Below are positions 52,738 through 62,038 of a stretch of DNA of 64,000 nucleotides, in pieces. The DNA lies in contig NZ_LT594324.1 of assembly GCF_900089605.1 (NCBI RefSeq), positions 6,262,001 to 6,326,000 on the forward strand. The letters are read 5' to 3'. This stretch comes from Micromonospora narathiwatensis (lineage in GTDB: Bacteria > Actinomycetota > Actinomycetes > Mycobacteriales > Micromonosporaceae). The translations under genes were made by a program, and so were the position numbers. The first letter of the stretch is position 1. Each line of letters starts with the position of its first letter. The notes under the pieces were generated by a model, which saw only the letters and a program-made list of their open reading frames with translations, was not told where the DNA came from and ran no database searches.

Positions 52738-54242
52738 CAGAAGAAGCCCAGCTTCTTCGGCGAGTAACTGACCAGCAGGTTCTTTGTCTGCTGGTAGTGC
52801 TCCAGCATCATCTTGTGGTTCTCCCGGCCGATGCCGGACTGCTTGTAGCCGCCGAACGCGGCGTGCGCCGGGTACGCGTGGTAGCAGTTGGTCCAGACCC
52901 GGCCGGCCTGGATCGCCCGTCCGGCCCGGTACGCGGTGTTGATGTCCCGGGTCCAGACGCCGGCACCGAGGCCGTACAGGGTGTCGTTGGCGATCTTGAC
53001 GGCGTCGTCCAGGTCGGCGAAGGAGGTCACCGAGACCACCGGGCCGAAGATCTCCTCCTGGAAGATCCGCATCGAGTTGTCGCCCTCGAAGATGGTCGGT
53101 TCAACGTAGTATCCGCCCGACAGGTCGCCACCCAGGTCGGCCCGGGATCCTCCGGTCAGTACCCGGGCGCCCTCCTGCCGGCCGATGTCCAGGTAGGACA
53201 GGATCTTCTCCAGTTGGTCGTTCGACGCCTGCGCCCCGATCATCGTCTCGGTGTCCAGCGGGTGGCCCTGGCGTACCTGACGGGTCCGGTCGACCGCGGC
53301 GGCGAGGAAGTCCGCGTAGTGGCCCTGCTGGATCAGCGCCCGGGACGGGCAGGTGCAGACCTCGCCCTGGTTCAGGGCGAACATGGTGAAGCCTTCGAGG
53401 GCCTTGTCCAGGAAGTCGTCGGAAACCGCGCTGACGTCGTCGAAGAAGATGTTCGGGCTCTTGCCGCCCAGTTCCAGGGTGACCGGCCTGATGTTCTCGC
53501 TGGCGTACTGCATGATCAGCCGCCCGGTGGTGGTCTCGCCGGTGAACGCCACCTTGGCCACCCGTGGTGAGGACGCCAGTGGCTTGCCCGCCTCGACGCC
53601 GAAGCCGTTGACCACGTTGACCACGCCCGGCGGGAGCAGGTCAGCGACGAGCGAGAGCAGGTAGTGGATCGACGCCGGGGTCTGCTCGGCGGGCTTGAGC
53701 ACCACCGCGTTGCCGGCGGCGAGCGCCGGGGCGAGCTTCCAGGTCGCCATGAGCAGCGGGAAGTTCCACGGGATGATCTGCCCGACCACGCCGAGCGGCT
53801 CGTGGAAGTGGTACGCCACGGTGTCGTCGTCGAGTTCGCCGAGCGAGCCTTCCTGGGCCCGGATCGCCCCGGCGAAGTACCGGAAGTGGTCGATGGCCAG
53901 GGGGATGTCGGCGGCCAGGGTCTCCCGTACCGGCTTGCCGTTCTCCCAGGTCTCGGCGACGGCCAGGGACTCCAGGTTCTCCTGCATCCGGTCGGCGATC
54001 CGGTTCAGGATCAGCGCCCGTTCGGCGACCGGGGTGCGGCCCCACGCGTCGGCCGCGCCGTGCGCGGCGTCGAGGGCCTTCTCGACGTCCTCGGAGGTGC
54101 CCCGGGCCACCTCGCAGAAGGTCTGCCCGGTCACCGGGGTCGGGTTCTCGAAGTACCGGCCGCCGTGCGGCTTCACGTACTCGCCGCCGATGAAGTGGTC
54201 GTAGCGGGACTGCCAGTGGGTGGGCGCGTCGTAGCGCGTCAT
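52737..54242 (-). CDS. NAD-dependent (acet)aldehyde dehydrogenase, ExaC/AldB-like
   Basis: 501 residues. N-terminal [20 protein letters not shown], the cofactor region [29 protein letters not shown], the general base Glu in [13 protein letters not shown] and the nucleophile Cys in [11 protein letters not shown]. Oxidises short aldehydes, classically acetaldehyde, to the acid. It forms an operon with DUF779, and a GAF-type regulator lies 39 bp upstream on the same strand, the usual actinobacterial arrangement of this gene. Confidence 0.9.
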   Translation of the reverse strand: MTRYDAPTHWQSRYDHFIGGEYVKPHGGRYFENPTPVTGQTFCEVARGTSEDVEKALDAAHGAADAWGRTPVAERALILNRIADRMQENLESLAVAETWENGKPVRETLAADIPLAIDHFRYFAGAIRAQEGSLGELDDDTVAYHFHEPLGVVGQIIPWNFPLLMATWKLAPALAAGNAVVLKPAEQTPASIHYLLSLVADLLPPGVVNVVNGFGVEAGKPLASSPRVAKVAFTGETTTGRLIMQYASENIRPVTLELGGKSPNIFFDDVSAVSDDFLDKALEGFTMFALNQGEVCTCPSRALIQQGHYADFLAAAVDRTRQVRQGHPLDTETMIGAQASNDQLEKILSYLDIGRQEGARVLTGGSRADLGGDLSGGYYVEPTIFEGDNSMRIFQEEIFGPVVSVTSFADLDDAVKIANDTLYGLGAGVWTRDINTAYRAGRAIQAGRVWTNCYHAYPAHAAFGGYKQSGIGRENHKMMLEHYQQTKNLLVSYSPKKLGFF

Positions 54243-54281
54243 GGGTACCTCCGCCGTCCGTTGGTGGTGGATGGCGGGACG

Positions 54282-55565
54282 TTAGTTTCCGCGACGTTGC
54301 AGGGACGTTGCGCGTGGCAGGTCGTACTCCTGGGCGAGCTGGCGGGCGCGGGCGACGGCGAGCGGCCGGCGGGGCGTGCCCGGCGGCAACGCCCGCGCCA
54401 GGGCCTGCCAGGCGGTGAGGTCGTCGGCGCCGGCGGGCGTCGCGGTCCACGCCGTGAGCAGCGCCGGGTCCGCGGCGGCCAGCACGGCCGCGCGGAGCTG
54501 ACCGTCGAGCAGCTGGCGCAGTCGCGCCACTCCCGGCGCGTCGGAGGCGGGCAGCAACGACCCGGGGTACGCCTGGAGCGCCCCCGCCGGGTCGCCACGT
54601 TCCAGCAGCTCGGCGACGGTACGGAAGTCGGCGCGCACGGTGCCGCGCAGCCGGTACGGGCGGGAGTCGAGCAGTTCCTCGCCGAGCGCCCGGCGCAGCC
54701 GGGACAGTTCGGCGCGCAGGGTGACCGGGTGCAGCCGGTCGTCGCCGTAGAGGTCGAGGCCGAGCTGCTCGCCGGTGCGCCCCTCGGGATGGTGGAGCAG
54801 CAGCACCAGCAGTTCGCTGTGTCGTCGGCCGAGCCGGACACGCCGGCCACCGACCCGTAGCTCCGCCTCGTCGCGGCCGAGCGCGGCGACGTGCACCACG
54901 TCGGGCTCGGCGGGCGCGGCGTTGGCCAGGAACGCCTCGGCGGCCCGGGCGGTGGCCCGGACCAGGGCGAGGCTCTGCGGGTTGGCCAGGTGGTCGCCGC
55001 CGGTGATGTCGACCGCGCCGAGCAGCCGGCCCGTGGTCGGGTCGTGGATCGGGGCGGCGGCGCAGGTCCAGCGCTGCACCGGCCGGACGAAGTGTTCGGT
55101 GGCGAAGATCTGCACGCTGTGGTCGACGGCGAGCGCGGTGCCGGGGGCGTTGGTGCCGGCGTGCGTCTCGTCCCAGCGGGCGCCGGGGACGAAGTTCATC
55201 CGCGCGGCGTGCCGGAGCACCCCCGGGTGGCCCTCCACCCAGAGCAGCCGCCCGTACGCGTCGCAGACCGCCATCAGGTGCGCGCCGTCCTGGGCGATTC
55301 CGCCGAGCAGGTCGCGGAAGAGCGGCAGCACCCGGGCGAGGGGGTGCACGGCCCGGTAGCTCTCCAGCGCGTCGTCGGTGAGGTCGACCGGGGCGGTGGC
55401 CTCCGGGTCGAGCAGCGCGGACCGTTCCCACGACCGCCGTACCACCTCGCGGACGCGGTCCGGTGTCGCGCCGCCGGTGAGGAACGCCTCGTGGGCGGCA
55501 CCGACCTGTGCGATCCGTTCCGCCGGATCGGCACCGAATTCCAGGGCGAGCCACGGGTCAGCCAC
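54282..55565 (-). CDS. GAF-domain transcriptional regulator of the aldehyde dehydrogenase
   Basis: 427 residues from GTG 55565, 6 bases after GGGAGGAGG. The N-terminal half resembles AcoR-type activators (EAFLTGGATPDRVREVVRRS; VLPLFRDLLGGIAQDGAHLM; DETHAGTNAPGTALA; CAAAPIHDPTTGRLLGAVDI), i.e. a GAF sensor. There is no AAA+ sigma-54 domain; instead the C-terminal ~190 residues carry a winged-helix DNA-binding segment (LGRRHSELLVLLLHHPEGRT; LYGDDRLHPVTLRAELSRLR). It likely senses an aldehyde or alcohol and drives the adjacent dehydrogenase gene. Confidence 0.85.
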   Translation of the reverse strand: MADPWLALEFGADPAERIAQVGAAHEAFLTGGATPDRVREVVRRSWERSALLDPEATAPVDLTDDALESYRAVHPLARVLPLFRDLLGGIAQDGAHLMAVCDAYGRLLWVEGHPGVLRHAARMNFVPGARWDETHAGTNAPGTALAVDHSVQIFATEHFVRPVQRWTCAAAPIHDPTTGRLLGAVDITGGDHLANPQSLALVRATARAAEAFLANAAPAEPDVVHVAALGRDEAELRVGGRRVRLGRRHSELLVLLLHHPEGRTGEQLGLDLYGDDRLHPVTLRAELSRLRRALGEELLDSRPYRLRGTVRADFRTVAELLERGDPAGALQAYPGSLLPASDAPGVARLRQLLDGQLRAAVLAAADPALLTAWTATPAGADDLTAWQALARALPPGTPRRPLAVARARQLAQEYDLPRATSLQRRGN

Positions 55566-55869
55566 CACCGACCTCCTCCCGCCCATGGTGACCCACCTCA
55601 CCCGGATGAAGGAAGGCTCGGCTTGGCGGTTCCGGCTGACGGCCCGGCTGCGGGTCGACCGGCCCGGGCGGGGCGCACCTCCACCACCCGGGACGGTCGT
55701 CGGGGCGTTCGGCCCGGCCCGTCGACCGGTGGTTCCGCTCGCCGCGCTCCGCCGTCGGCCGAGGATCCGTGGCGGGCCGCCGGAGTCCATCAGACAGGGT
55801 AAACGGGCGATAAGCGGATAAAACTCGGATTTCTCCCCCCGGTTGGGCAACCCCCGCCTGAGGGATGGG
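55566..55869. other. non-coding upstream region of the GAF regulator
   Basis: No gene is supported in these ~300 bases. An AT-richer patch at 55795-55830 contains, on the minus strand, TTATCCGCTTATCGCCCG and a TACCCT -10 candidate, which would give the regulator a ~220-base leader. Confidence 0.4.
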
Positions 55870-55917
55870 TGGAACACCGCGGGTGCGATCGGGGGGATCG
55901 ACGCCCGCGGTGTTCCA
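55870..55917 (-). terminator. long hairpin after gabT
   Basis: A perfect 14-bp stem (TGGAACACCGCGGG / complement) with an inner CGATC...GATCG pairing, 20 bases downstream of the gabT stop. No T-tract. Confidence 0.75.
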
Positions 55918-55937
55918 CGATCAGGGGCCGACCACGG

Positions 55938-57209
55938 TCAGCCGAAGGCCGCGTCCAGGATGTCCAGGCCGCGCTTGAGGTCGTCGTCGGAGATGACCAG
56001 CGGGGGCAGGAAGCGCAGCACGTTGCCGTAGGTGCCACAGGTCAGGGTGAGCAGGCCGGCGGCGTGGCAGGCCGCCGAGACAGCCGCCGTGGCGGCCGGG
56101 TCCGGGGTCAGCGTGCCCGGCTGCACGATCTCCACGGCGAGCATCGCGCCACGGCCGCGTACCTCGGCGATCCGCGCGTCGCGGGCGGCGATCGCCCGCA
56201 GCCGGTCGCCCATGGTCGCGCCGATCCGTCGGGCGGCGGCGGCCAGGTCCAGCTCGTGCATGGTCTCGATGGCGGCCAGCGCGGCGGCGCAGGCGATCGG
56301 GTTGCCGCCGTACGTGCCGCCGAGGCCGCCCACGTGCACCGCGTCCATCAGCTCCGCCCGCCCGGTCACCGCCGCGAGGGGCAGCCCACCGGCGATGCCC
56401 TTGGCCAGGGTGATCAGGTCCGGTTCGACGCCCTCGTGCTGGCAGGCGAACCAGTCCCCGGTCCGGCAGAAGCCGGTCTGGATCTCGTCGGCGACGAAGA
56501 CCACCCCGGCCGCCGTCGCCCACTCGCGCAGCGCCGGCAGGAACCCCTCCGCCGGTACGACGAAACCGCCCTCGCCCTGGATCGGCTCGATCAGCAGCGC
56601 GGCCACGTTCTCCGCGCCGACCTGCTTCTCCACCAGCTCGATCGCCCGGGCGGCGGCGGTCGCCCCGTCGAGCCCGCCGTCCCGCAGCGGGTACGACATC
56701 GGCACCCGGTAGACCTCCCCGGCGAACGGCCCGAACCGGTGCTTGTACGGCATGTTCTTCGCGGTCAGCGCCATGGTCAGGTTGGTCCGGCCGTGGTACG
56801 CGTGGTCGAAGACCACCACCGCCGGCCGCCCGGTGGCGTGGCGGGCGATCTTGACGGCGTTCTCCACCGCCTCGGCGCCCGAGTTGAACAGCGCCGAGCG
56901 CTTCTCGAAGCTGCCCGGGGTCAGCGCGTTGAGCTGCTCGCAGACGGCCACGTACGACTCGTACGGCGCGACCATGAAGCAGGTGTGGGTGAAGCGTTCG
57001 ACCTGCGCCTGCACCGCCGCCACGACGCGAGGGGCGGAGTTGCCCACGTTGGTGACCGCGATGCCGGCGGCGAAGTCGATCCACTCCCGGCCGTCGACGT
57101 CGGTGATGGTGCCGCCGCCCGCGCGGTCCACGTACGCCGGGATGACGCTGCCCACGCCGCGGGCGACCGCCGCGCCCCGTCGCTTGTGCAGCTCGTCGGA
57201 AGAAGTCAT
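55938..57209 (-). CDS. gabT: 4-aminobutyrate aminotransferase
   Basis: 423 residues. Class III PLP aminotransferase with FAAGIAVTNVGNSAPRVVAA, FNSGAEAVENAVKIARHATG, FDHAYHGRTNLTMALT, EPIQGEGGFVVPAEGFL, DEIQTGFCRTGDWFA and the PLP lysine in LAKGIAGGLPLAAVTG. Transfers the amino group of GABA to 2-oxoglutarate, giving succinate semialdehyde. It begins 6 bp after the 4-aminobutanal dehydrogenase gene, so the two consecutive steps are co-expressed. The ribosome site (GAGGG) sits over that gene's stop. Confidence 0.92.
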   Translation of the reverse strand: MTSSDELHKRRGAAVARGVGSVIPAYVDRAGGGTITDVDGREWIDFAAGIAVTNVGNSAPRVVAAVQAQVERFTHTCFMVAPYESYVAVCEQLNALTPGSFEKRSALFNSGAEAVENAVKIARHATGRPAVVVFDHAYHGRTNLTMALTAKNMPYKHRFGPFAGEVYRVPMSYPLRDGGLDGATAAARAIELVEKQVGAENVAALLIEPIQGEGGFVVPAEGFLPALREWATAAGVVFVADEIQTGFCRTGDWFACQHEGVEPDLITLAKGIAGGLPLAAVTGRAELMDAVHVGGLGGTYGGNPIACAAALAAIETMHELDLAAAARRIGATMGDRLRAIAARDARIAEVRGRGAMLAVEIVQPGTLTPDPAATAAVSAACHAAGLLTLTCGTYGNVLRFLPPLVISDDDLKRGLDILDAAFG

Positions 57210-57215
57210 CGGTAA

Positions 57216-58652
57216 TCAGCCCTCGATGTTGTGCATGACGTGTTTGATCCTGGTGTAGTCCTCCAGGCTGTAGACCGAGAGGTCCTTGCCGTGCCCGGAG
57301 TGCTTGAAGCCGCCGTGCGGCATTTCCGAGATGAACGGGATGTGGGTGTTCACCCAGACGCAGCCGAAGTCGAGCCGGCGGGTCATCCGCATCGCCCGGC
57401 CGTGGTCCCTGGTCCAGACCGAGGCGGACAGGCCGTAGTCCACACCGTTGGCCCAACGCACCGCCTCGTCCTCGTCCGAGAAGCGCTGCACGGTGATGAC
57501 CGGCCCGAACACCTCCTGCTGGATCACCTCGTCGGCCTGCCGCACGCCGGAGACCACGGTCGGGGCGTAGAAGTAGCCGCGCTCGCCGACCTGCGATCCG
57601 CCGGCCTCGACGTTCGCGTGGTCCGGCAGCCGGTCCACGAAACCGCGTACCCGGGCGAGCTGGTTGGCGTTGTTCAACGGGCCGTAGAGCACGTCCTCGT
57701 CGTCCGGCGCGCCGGTCTTCGTGTTGCGGGCCTGCTCGGTGAGGGCGGCGACGAAGTCGTCGTAGACGCCGGGGCCGGCGAGCACCCGGGTGGCCGCGGT
57801 GCAGTCCTGGCCGGCGTTGAAGTAGCCGCCCACCGCGATCGCCTCGGCCGCCGCCGCGATGTCGGCGTCGTCGAAGATCACCACCGGGGCCTTGCCGCCC
57901 AGCTCCAGGTGGGTCCGCTTCAGGTCCGGGGCCGCCGCCGCGGCGACCTCCATGCCGGCCCGCGTCGAGCCGGTGATCGACACCAACTGCGGGGTGGGGT
58001 GGGCGACGAGGGCACGTCCGGTGTCCCGGTCGCCGCAGACGACGTTGAACACGCCCGGCGGGAAGCACTCGGACGCGATCTCGGCCAGCAGCAACGTCGA
58101 CACCGGCGTGGTGTCCGACGGCTTGAGCACCACCGTGTTGCCGGCCGCGAGGGCCGGGGCGATCTTCCAGACCGCCATCATCAGCGGGTAGTTCCACGGG
58201 GTGACCTGGGCGCAGACGCCGATCGGCTCGCGCCGCACGTACGAGGTGTGGCCCGCCATGTACTCGCCGGCCGACCGGCCCTCCAACAGCCGGGCGGCAC
58301 CGGCGAAGAAGCGGAACTCGTCGACGGCCGGCGGCAGCTCCTCGTCGGCGGTGAGCTGGCGGGGCTTACCGGTGTTGCGCACCTCGGCGTCGACCAGATC
58401 GGCCGCGCGGGCCTCCACCGCGTCGGCGAGCTTGAGCAGGGCTTTCTGCCGCTCGGCCGGGGTGGTGTCGCGCCACGTCTCGAACGCCGTGGCGGCGGCC
58501 CGCATCGCCGCGTCCACATCCGCCGCGCTGGAGACCGGCGCCTGGGCGAAGACCTCGCCCGTGCACGGGTCGATGAGGTCGGCGTAGCCGCCGTCCACCG
58601 GGTCGACGTACTCGCCGTTGACGAAGTTGCGCAGCTGCTGCTGATCGCTCAT
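57216..58652 (-). CDS. patD: gamma-aminobutyraldehyde dehydrogenase
   Basis: 478 residues from ATG 58652 with GGAGA upstream. Aldehyde dehydrogenase with [35 protein letters not shown] and catalytic Cys in [11 protein letters not shown]; the NAGQDCTA form and [19 protein letters not shown] end are characteristic of PatD/YdcW-type 4-aminobutanal (1-pyrroline) dehydrogenases. It converts 4-aminobutanal from putrescine to GABA, feeding gabT immediately downstream. Divergent from the aldehyde dehydrogenase at 58795. Confidence 0.9.
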   Translation of the reverse strand: MSDQQQLRNFVNGEYVDPVDGGYADLIDPCTGEVFAQAPVSSAADVDAAMRAAATAFETWRDTTPAERQKALLKLADAVEARAADLVDAEVRNTGKPRQLTADEELPPAVDEFRFFAGAARLLEGRSAGEYMAGHTSYVRREPIGVCAQVTPWNYPLMMAVWKIAPALAAGNTVVLKPSDTTPVSTLLLAEIASECFPPGVFNVVCGDRDTGRALVAHPTPQLVSITGSTRAGMEVAAAAAPDLKRTHLELGGKAPVVIFDDADIAAAAEAIAVGGYFNAGQDCTAATRVLAGPGVYDDFVAALTEQARNTKTGAPDDEDVLYGPLNNANQLARVRGFVDRLPDHANVEAGGSQVGERGYFYAPTVVSGVRQADEVIQQEVFGPVITVQRFSDEDEAVRWANGVDYGLSASVWTRDHGRAMRMTRRLDFGCVWVNTHIPFISEMPHGGFKHSGHGKDLSVYSLEDYTRIKHVMHNIEG

Positions 58653-58725
58653 CAGAAGTCTCCGAGGGATGGCCGGGGGGAAGGTCTGCGGAGGTTATCG
58701 CAATCTGACTGCCATCTTGGCTACT

Positions 58726-58736
58726 GAATCCGTAAC
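58726..58736. promoter_or_regulatory. GCAACGGATTC-like motif between patD and the divergent dehydrogenase
   Basis: GAATCCGTAAC is, in reverse complement, GTTACGGATTC, one base change and one insertion-free match away from the motif at 41945 and 41976. Weaker than the other sites; candidate only. Confidence 0.3.
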
Positions 58737-58781
58737 AGACAAGGGCCAAGGCAACTGTTTCCGCGCGAGCCTGGCGTCGTC

Positions 58782-58787
58782 TACGCT
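58782..58787 (+). promoter_or_regulatory. -10-like TACGCT before the aldehyde dehydrogenase
   Basis: TACGCT ends 7 bases before GTG 58795; no ribosome site, leaderless arrangement. Confidence 0.45.
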
Positions 58788-58794
58788 GCCGATC

Positions 58795-60234
58795 GTGGAG
58801 CCGAGAGCCTTCTTTGTCGCCGGCCGCCCCGTCCACGGCGAGGGCGAGCTGACCGTCACCCACCCGTACGACGGCCGCGTGGTGGGGCGTACCACCGTCG
58901 CCACGCCCGACCAGGTCGAAGCCGCCGTCGCGGCAGCCGCCGGCGTGGCCGCGGCAGCCGCGGCCCTGCCCGCGCACGCCCGGGCGGCGGCCCTCGACCA
59001 CGTCTCCCGGCGGCTCGCCGAACGCGCCGACGAGGTCGCGGCCCTGATCACCGCCGAGAACGGCAAGCCGGTCAAGTGGGCGAAGGCCGAGGTGGGCCGG
59101 GCCGTCTCCACGTTCCGGTGGGCGGCCGAGGAAGCCCGACGCTTCTCCGGCGAACTGCAACGCCTGGACACCGACCCGGCGGCCACCGGGCGGATCGCGT
59201 TGGTCCGGCGGGTGCCTCGCGGCCCCGTCCTCGGCATCGCGCCGTTCAACTTCCCGCTCAACCTGGTCGCGCACAAGGTCGCCCCGGCCATCGCCGTCGG
59301 TACGCCGATCGTCGTCAAGCCGGCCCCCGCCACCCCACTGTCGGCGCTGCTGCTCGGCGAGATCCTCGCCGAGACGGAACTGCCCGAGGGAATGTTCTCG
59401 GTGCTGCCGCTGCCCAACGAGCGCGCCGCCGAACTGGTCGCCGACCCCCGGCTGCCGGTGGTGTCGTTCACCGGCTCCGGGCCGGTCGGCGCCGCCATCC
59501 GGCGGGCCGCCCCCGAGAAGCACGTCACCCTGGAACTGGGCGGCAACGCGGCCGCCGTGATCTGCGAAGACTGGTCGTCGGACGAGGACCTCACCTTCGC
59601 GGCGCACCGGATCGCCACCTTCGCCAACTACCAGGCCGGGCAGTCGTGCATCGCCGTGCAGCGGGTGTACGTGCACGAATGGCTCTACGACGGCTTCCTG
59701 CCCCGGCTCGTCGCCGCCGTACAGGAACTACGAACCGGGGACCCGACCTCGGAGCTGACCGACGTCGGGCCGCTGGTCTCCGTCGAGGCGGCCGAGCGCG
59801 TCGAGGCGTGGGTGGACGAGGCGGTCGCCGCCGGCGCGACCATCGAATTCGGCGGCCGACGGGAGGGCGCCACCTACCCGCCGACGGTGCTGTCCGGCGT
59901 GCCGTCGTCCGCCAAGGTCTGCCGGGAGGAGATCTTCGGGCCGGTGCTGGTGGTCACCCCGATCGAGAACGACCAGGCCGCGTTCGCCGCGGTCAACGAC
60001 TCCGCGTACGGGTTGCAGGCGGGGATCTTCACCCACAACCTGCAGACCGCCTTTCTGGCGTCCCGCACACTGGAGGTCGGTGGCGTGATCGTCGGGGACG
60101 TGCCGTCGTACCGCGCCGACCAGATGCCGTACGGCGGGGTGAAGGGTTCCGGCGTCGGGCGGGAGGGCCTGCGCAGCGCGATGGAGGACTACACCGAACC
60201 GCGCGTCATGGTGCTGACCGGGCTGGCGCTGTAG
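58795..60234 (+). CDS. aldehyde dehydrogenase family protein, possibly succinate-semialdehyde dehydrogenase
   Basis: 479 residues from GTG 58795. Family features: VLGIAPFNFPLNLVAHKVAP, FTGSGPVGAAIRRA, TLELGGNAAAVICED and catalytic Cys in YQAGQSCIAVQRVYV, with PYGGVKGSGVGREGLRSAM at the end. The N-in-place-of-K in LGGNAA and the QAGQSCIA form match NADP/NAD enzymes of the lactaldehyde / phosphorylating-independent glyceraldehyde type. The missing step of the local pathway is succinate semialdehyde to succinate, so this gene is a candidate by context, not by motif. Confidence 0.78.
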   Translation: MEPRAFFVAGRPVHGEGELTVTHPYDGRVVGRTTVATPDQVEAAVAAAAGVAAAAAALPAHARAAALDHVSRRLAERADEVAALITAENGKPVKWAKAEVGRAVSTFRWAAEEARRFSGELQRLDTDPAATGRIALVRRVPRGPVLGIAPFNFPLNLVAHKVAPAIAVGTPIVVKPAPATPLSALLLGEILAETELPEGMFSVLPLPNERAAELVADPRLPVVSFTGSGPVGAAIRRAAPEKHVTLELGGNAAAVICEDWSSDEDLTFAAHRIATFANYQAGQSCIAVQRVYVHEWLYDGFLPRLVAAVQELRTGDPTSELTDVGPLVSVEAAERVEAWVDEAVAAGATIEFGGRREGATYPPTVLSGVPSSAKVCREEIFGPVLVVTPIENDQAAFAAVNDSAYGLQAGIFTHNLQTAFLASRTLEVGGVIVGDVPSYRADQMPYGGVKGSGVGREGLRSAMEDYTEPRVMVLTGLAL

Positions 60235-60274
60235 CACCCCGGCGCGCCCGGCCCGCGTCAGCGGCGTGGGGCTT

Positions 60275-60303
60275 CCCGGGGCAGGCCCCGTGCCCGCCCC
60301 GGG
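60275..60303. terminator. GC hairpin between convergent genes
   Basis: CCCGGGGC (60275-60282) pairs with GCCCCGGG (60296-60303) over a 13-base loop in the 73-bp gap. Weak evidence, no T-tract. Confidence 0.35.
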
Positions 60304-60307
60304 GCGG

Positions 60308-61540
60308 TCACCAGGTGCCGTCGTCGCGTACCCGGGCGGGGGCGCGGCCGAGCAGGAGGGTGGTCAGGGCGGCGTCGATGTCCGGGCCGAGGAACCACTC
60401 GCCGGCCTGGTCGAGCGCGAAGATCCGCCCGTGCTCGTCCACCGCGATGATGCTCTCCTGACGCTCCGTCCCGAGCGGAAAGAGTCGTACGCCGAGCACC
60501 GCACCGAAGTCGGCGAGCGTGTCGGCGCTATGCGCGCCGCGAAGCGGATTCGTGGTGAACCGGCTGATCCACACCTCCTGACCTGGCCCGCGTCGCCGGC
60601 TCAGAACTGCGGGAAACGCGGTCAGGGCCTGCACGGCTGCCGCGAAGACCTGATGTTCGTGGCGTCGGCCTGCGATCTCGCGTGTTTCCGCTATGGCGCC
60701 CAGCGCGAGCGCTTCGTTGAACATGCTGTCCTTCCAGCCGGCATCGACGAGCGCCTCAGCCACGCCGTCGGGGAAGCGCCCGGGTCGGATGAGGGACTGG
60801 GGTGGCGGGAGCCAATCCTCGCAGTGGGCGAGGTCGGACCACGGGAGCACGTTGAAGTGCACCAGAAAGTTGATGCAGGAATCGCAGGGCAGCTCCGCCG
60901 GTCCGCCTGCGGGGTCTCCGGATTCCCGTACGCGGAAGAACTCGGTCCGAGCGCTGCCCAGGATGGTTCTCGTCTCCTCGAGGGTCAGCAGGGGGAGGCC
61001 GTCGTTCGCTCGCCGGTGGTCGTGTTCGTGCAGTACGTCGGAGACGACGATCATCTCGGCGTGTCGCTCGCCGCCCCGAACCAGATGGCCGGGCGGCAGT
61101 TCGTCCAGATAGGACTCAACCAGCGGATGGTGGTGTAGTTCGACGTCTCCCTTCGCCCCGTGGGCAACATGGACGCGGCCGTCGAGGGTGAGATGCGCCA
61201 CGCCCCCGGGCGTGGGCAGCCGGGTGATCTCGCGAAGCAGTTGGCTGGCTGGGTCCACCGTGCGCGGCGCGTGCGGCTCGGGCGACCGGCGCTGCCGGAA
61301 CATCTGCGCGACGGCGGGGAAGGGCAGCCGTGGCCAGGTCGACACCTCGCCGGTCTCCCGGTCGATGATGGTGGTCGGCAGGTCGCCCGGTAGGGCGCGA
61401 GCGTCGGTGGAGACCGTGGACGTGATCAGGTAGCCCAGGTCGAACTCCTCGATCAGCGGCGTGCACGGGAATCCCAATCGCTCGGAATCCCGCTGCGCCC
61501 AGACGGCGGCGAGCTGCTCGGCCTGTTGTCGCTCGATCAC
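60308..61540 (-). CDS. three-part immunity/deaminase protein: YrhB-like region, YwqJ-type deaminase, SUKH-3
   Basis: 410 residues from GTG 61540. Residues 1-85 (LITSTVSTDARALPGD; TTIIDRETGEVSTWPRLPF) resemble small immunity domains of the YrhB type. Residues ~115-240 have the zinc motifs of a nucleotide-deaminase fold, HAE at 160-162 and PCDSC at 218-222 (YwqJ-like). The last ~150 residues resemble SUKH-3 immunity proteins (FGAVLGVRLFPLGTERQES; IIAVDEHGRIFALDQAGEWF; DIDAALTTLLLG). Such combinations occur in actinobacterial polymorphic toxin loci. It is divergent from a type VII-associated toxin locus, so it may be an immunity factor there, or act independently. Confidence 0.7.
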   Translation of the reverse strand: MIERQQAEQLAAVWAQRDSERLGFPCTPLIEEFDLGYLITSTVSTDARALPGDLPTTIIDRETGEVSTWPRLPFPAVAQMFRQRRSPEPHAPRTVDPASQLLREITRLPTPGGVAHLTLDGRVHVAHGAKGDVELHHHPLVESYLDELPPGHLVRGGERHAEMIVVSDVLHEHDHRRANDGLPLLTLEETRTILGSARTEFFRVRESGDPAGGPAELPCDSCINFLVHFNVLPWSDLAHCEDWLPPPQSLIRPGRFPDGVAEALVDAGWKDSMFNEALALGAIAETREIAGRRHEHQVFAAAVQALTAFPAVLSRRRGPGQEVWISRFTTNPLRGAHSADTLADFGAVLGVRLFPLGTERQESIIAVDEHGRIFALDQAGEWFLGPDIDAALTTLLLGRAPARVRDDGTW

Positions 61541-61546
61541 AGCCTG

Positions 61547-61552
61547 AAACTA
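61547..61552 (-). promoter_or_regulatory. -10-like TAGTTT before the SUKH-3 gene
   Basis: Minus-strand TAGTTT ends 6 bases before GTG 61540; leaderless arrangement. Confidence 0.35.
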
Positions 61553-61624
61553 CCGGACCCCACGGATCCGTGGCGCCCGGTATGGTCGGCCCTACTGACC
61601 GTGACGGTGACGGGGAGGGTGACG

Positions 61625-62038
61625 GTGGCCGAGAGCGCGGATCGGGACGCCAACCATGCGCTGCGTGCGCGCTTCGACGAGGTGTACGGCCAGTACCAGC
61701 GACTTCGGTCCGGATTGGACGAACTCCGGGGCAAGCTCGCCGAGCTGCGGGTGACCGAGCGCTCCGACGACGGCCAGGTCACCGCCGTGGCCGGGGCCCG
61801 GGGCGAGCTGATCGCCGTGGAGGTCGCGCCCTCGGTCTTTCACGACCGGGATGCCAAGGCGTTGAGCAGGAAGATCACCGCAACCGTGCTGCGGGCGTCC
61901 GCCACCGCGGTCGCCGCGACCCAGGAACTGGTCGCCGGATATCTGCCGCCCGGCGCACCGTCGGTGGAGTTCCTGCGTACGAATGACTTCGGCGCGCTGC
62001 TCGGCCGGGCGGACGCCGTCCTCTCGCGCGGCGAGTGA
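61625..62038 (+). CDS. YbaB/EbfC family DNA-binding protein
   Basis: 137 residues from GTG 61625, 6 bases after GGGAGG. The helix-sheet-helix of the YbaB/EbfC nucleoid-associated family is visible: a long N-terminal helix ([20 protein letters not shown]), beta strands around [20 protein letters not shown] and a C-terminal helix ([20 protein letters not shown]). Small YbaB proteins are common first genes of actinobacterial type VII / toxin cassettes, where their role is unclear. The stop overlaps the next start as GTGA. Confidence 0.8.
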   Translation: MAESADRDANHALRARFDEVYGQYQRLRSGLDELRGKLAELRVTERSDDGQVTAVAGARGELIAVEVAPSVFHDRDAKALSRKITATVLRASATAVAATQELVAGYLPPGAPSVEFLRTNDFGALLGRADAVLSRGE

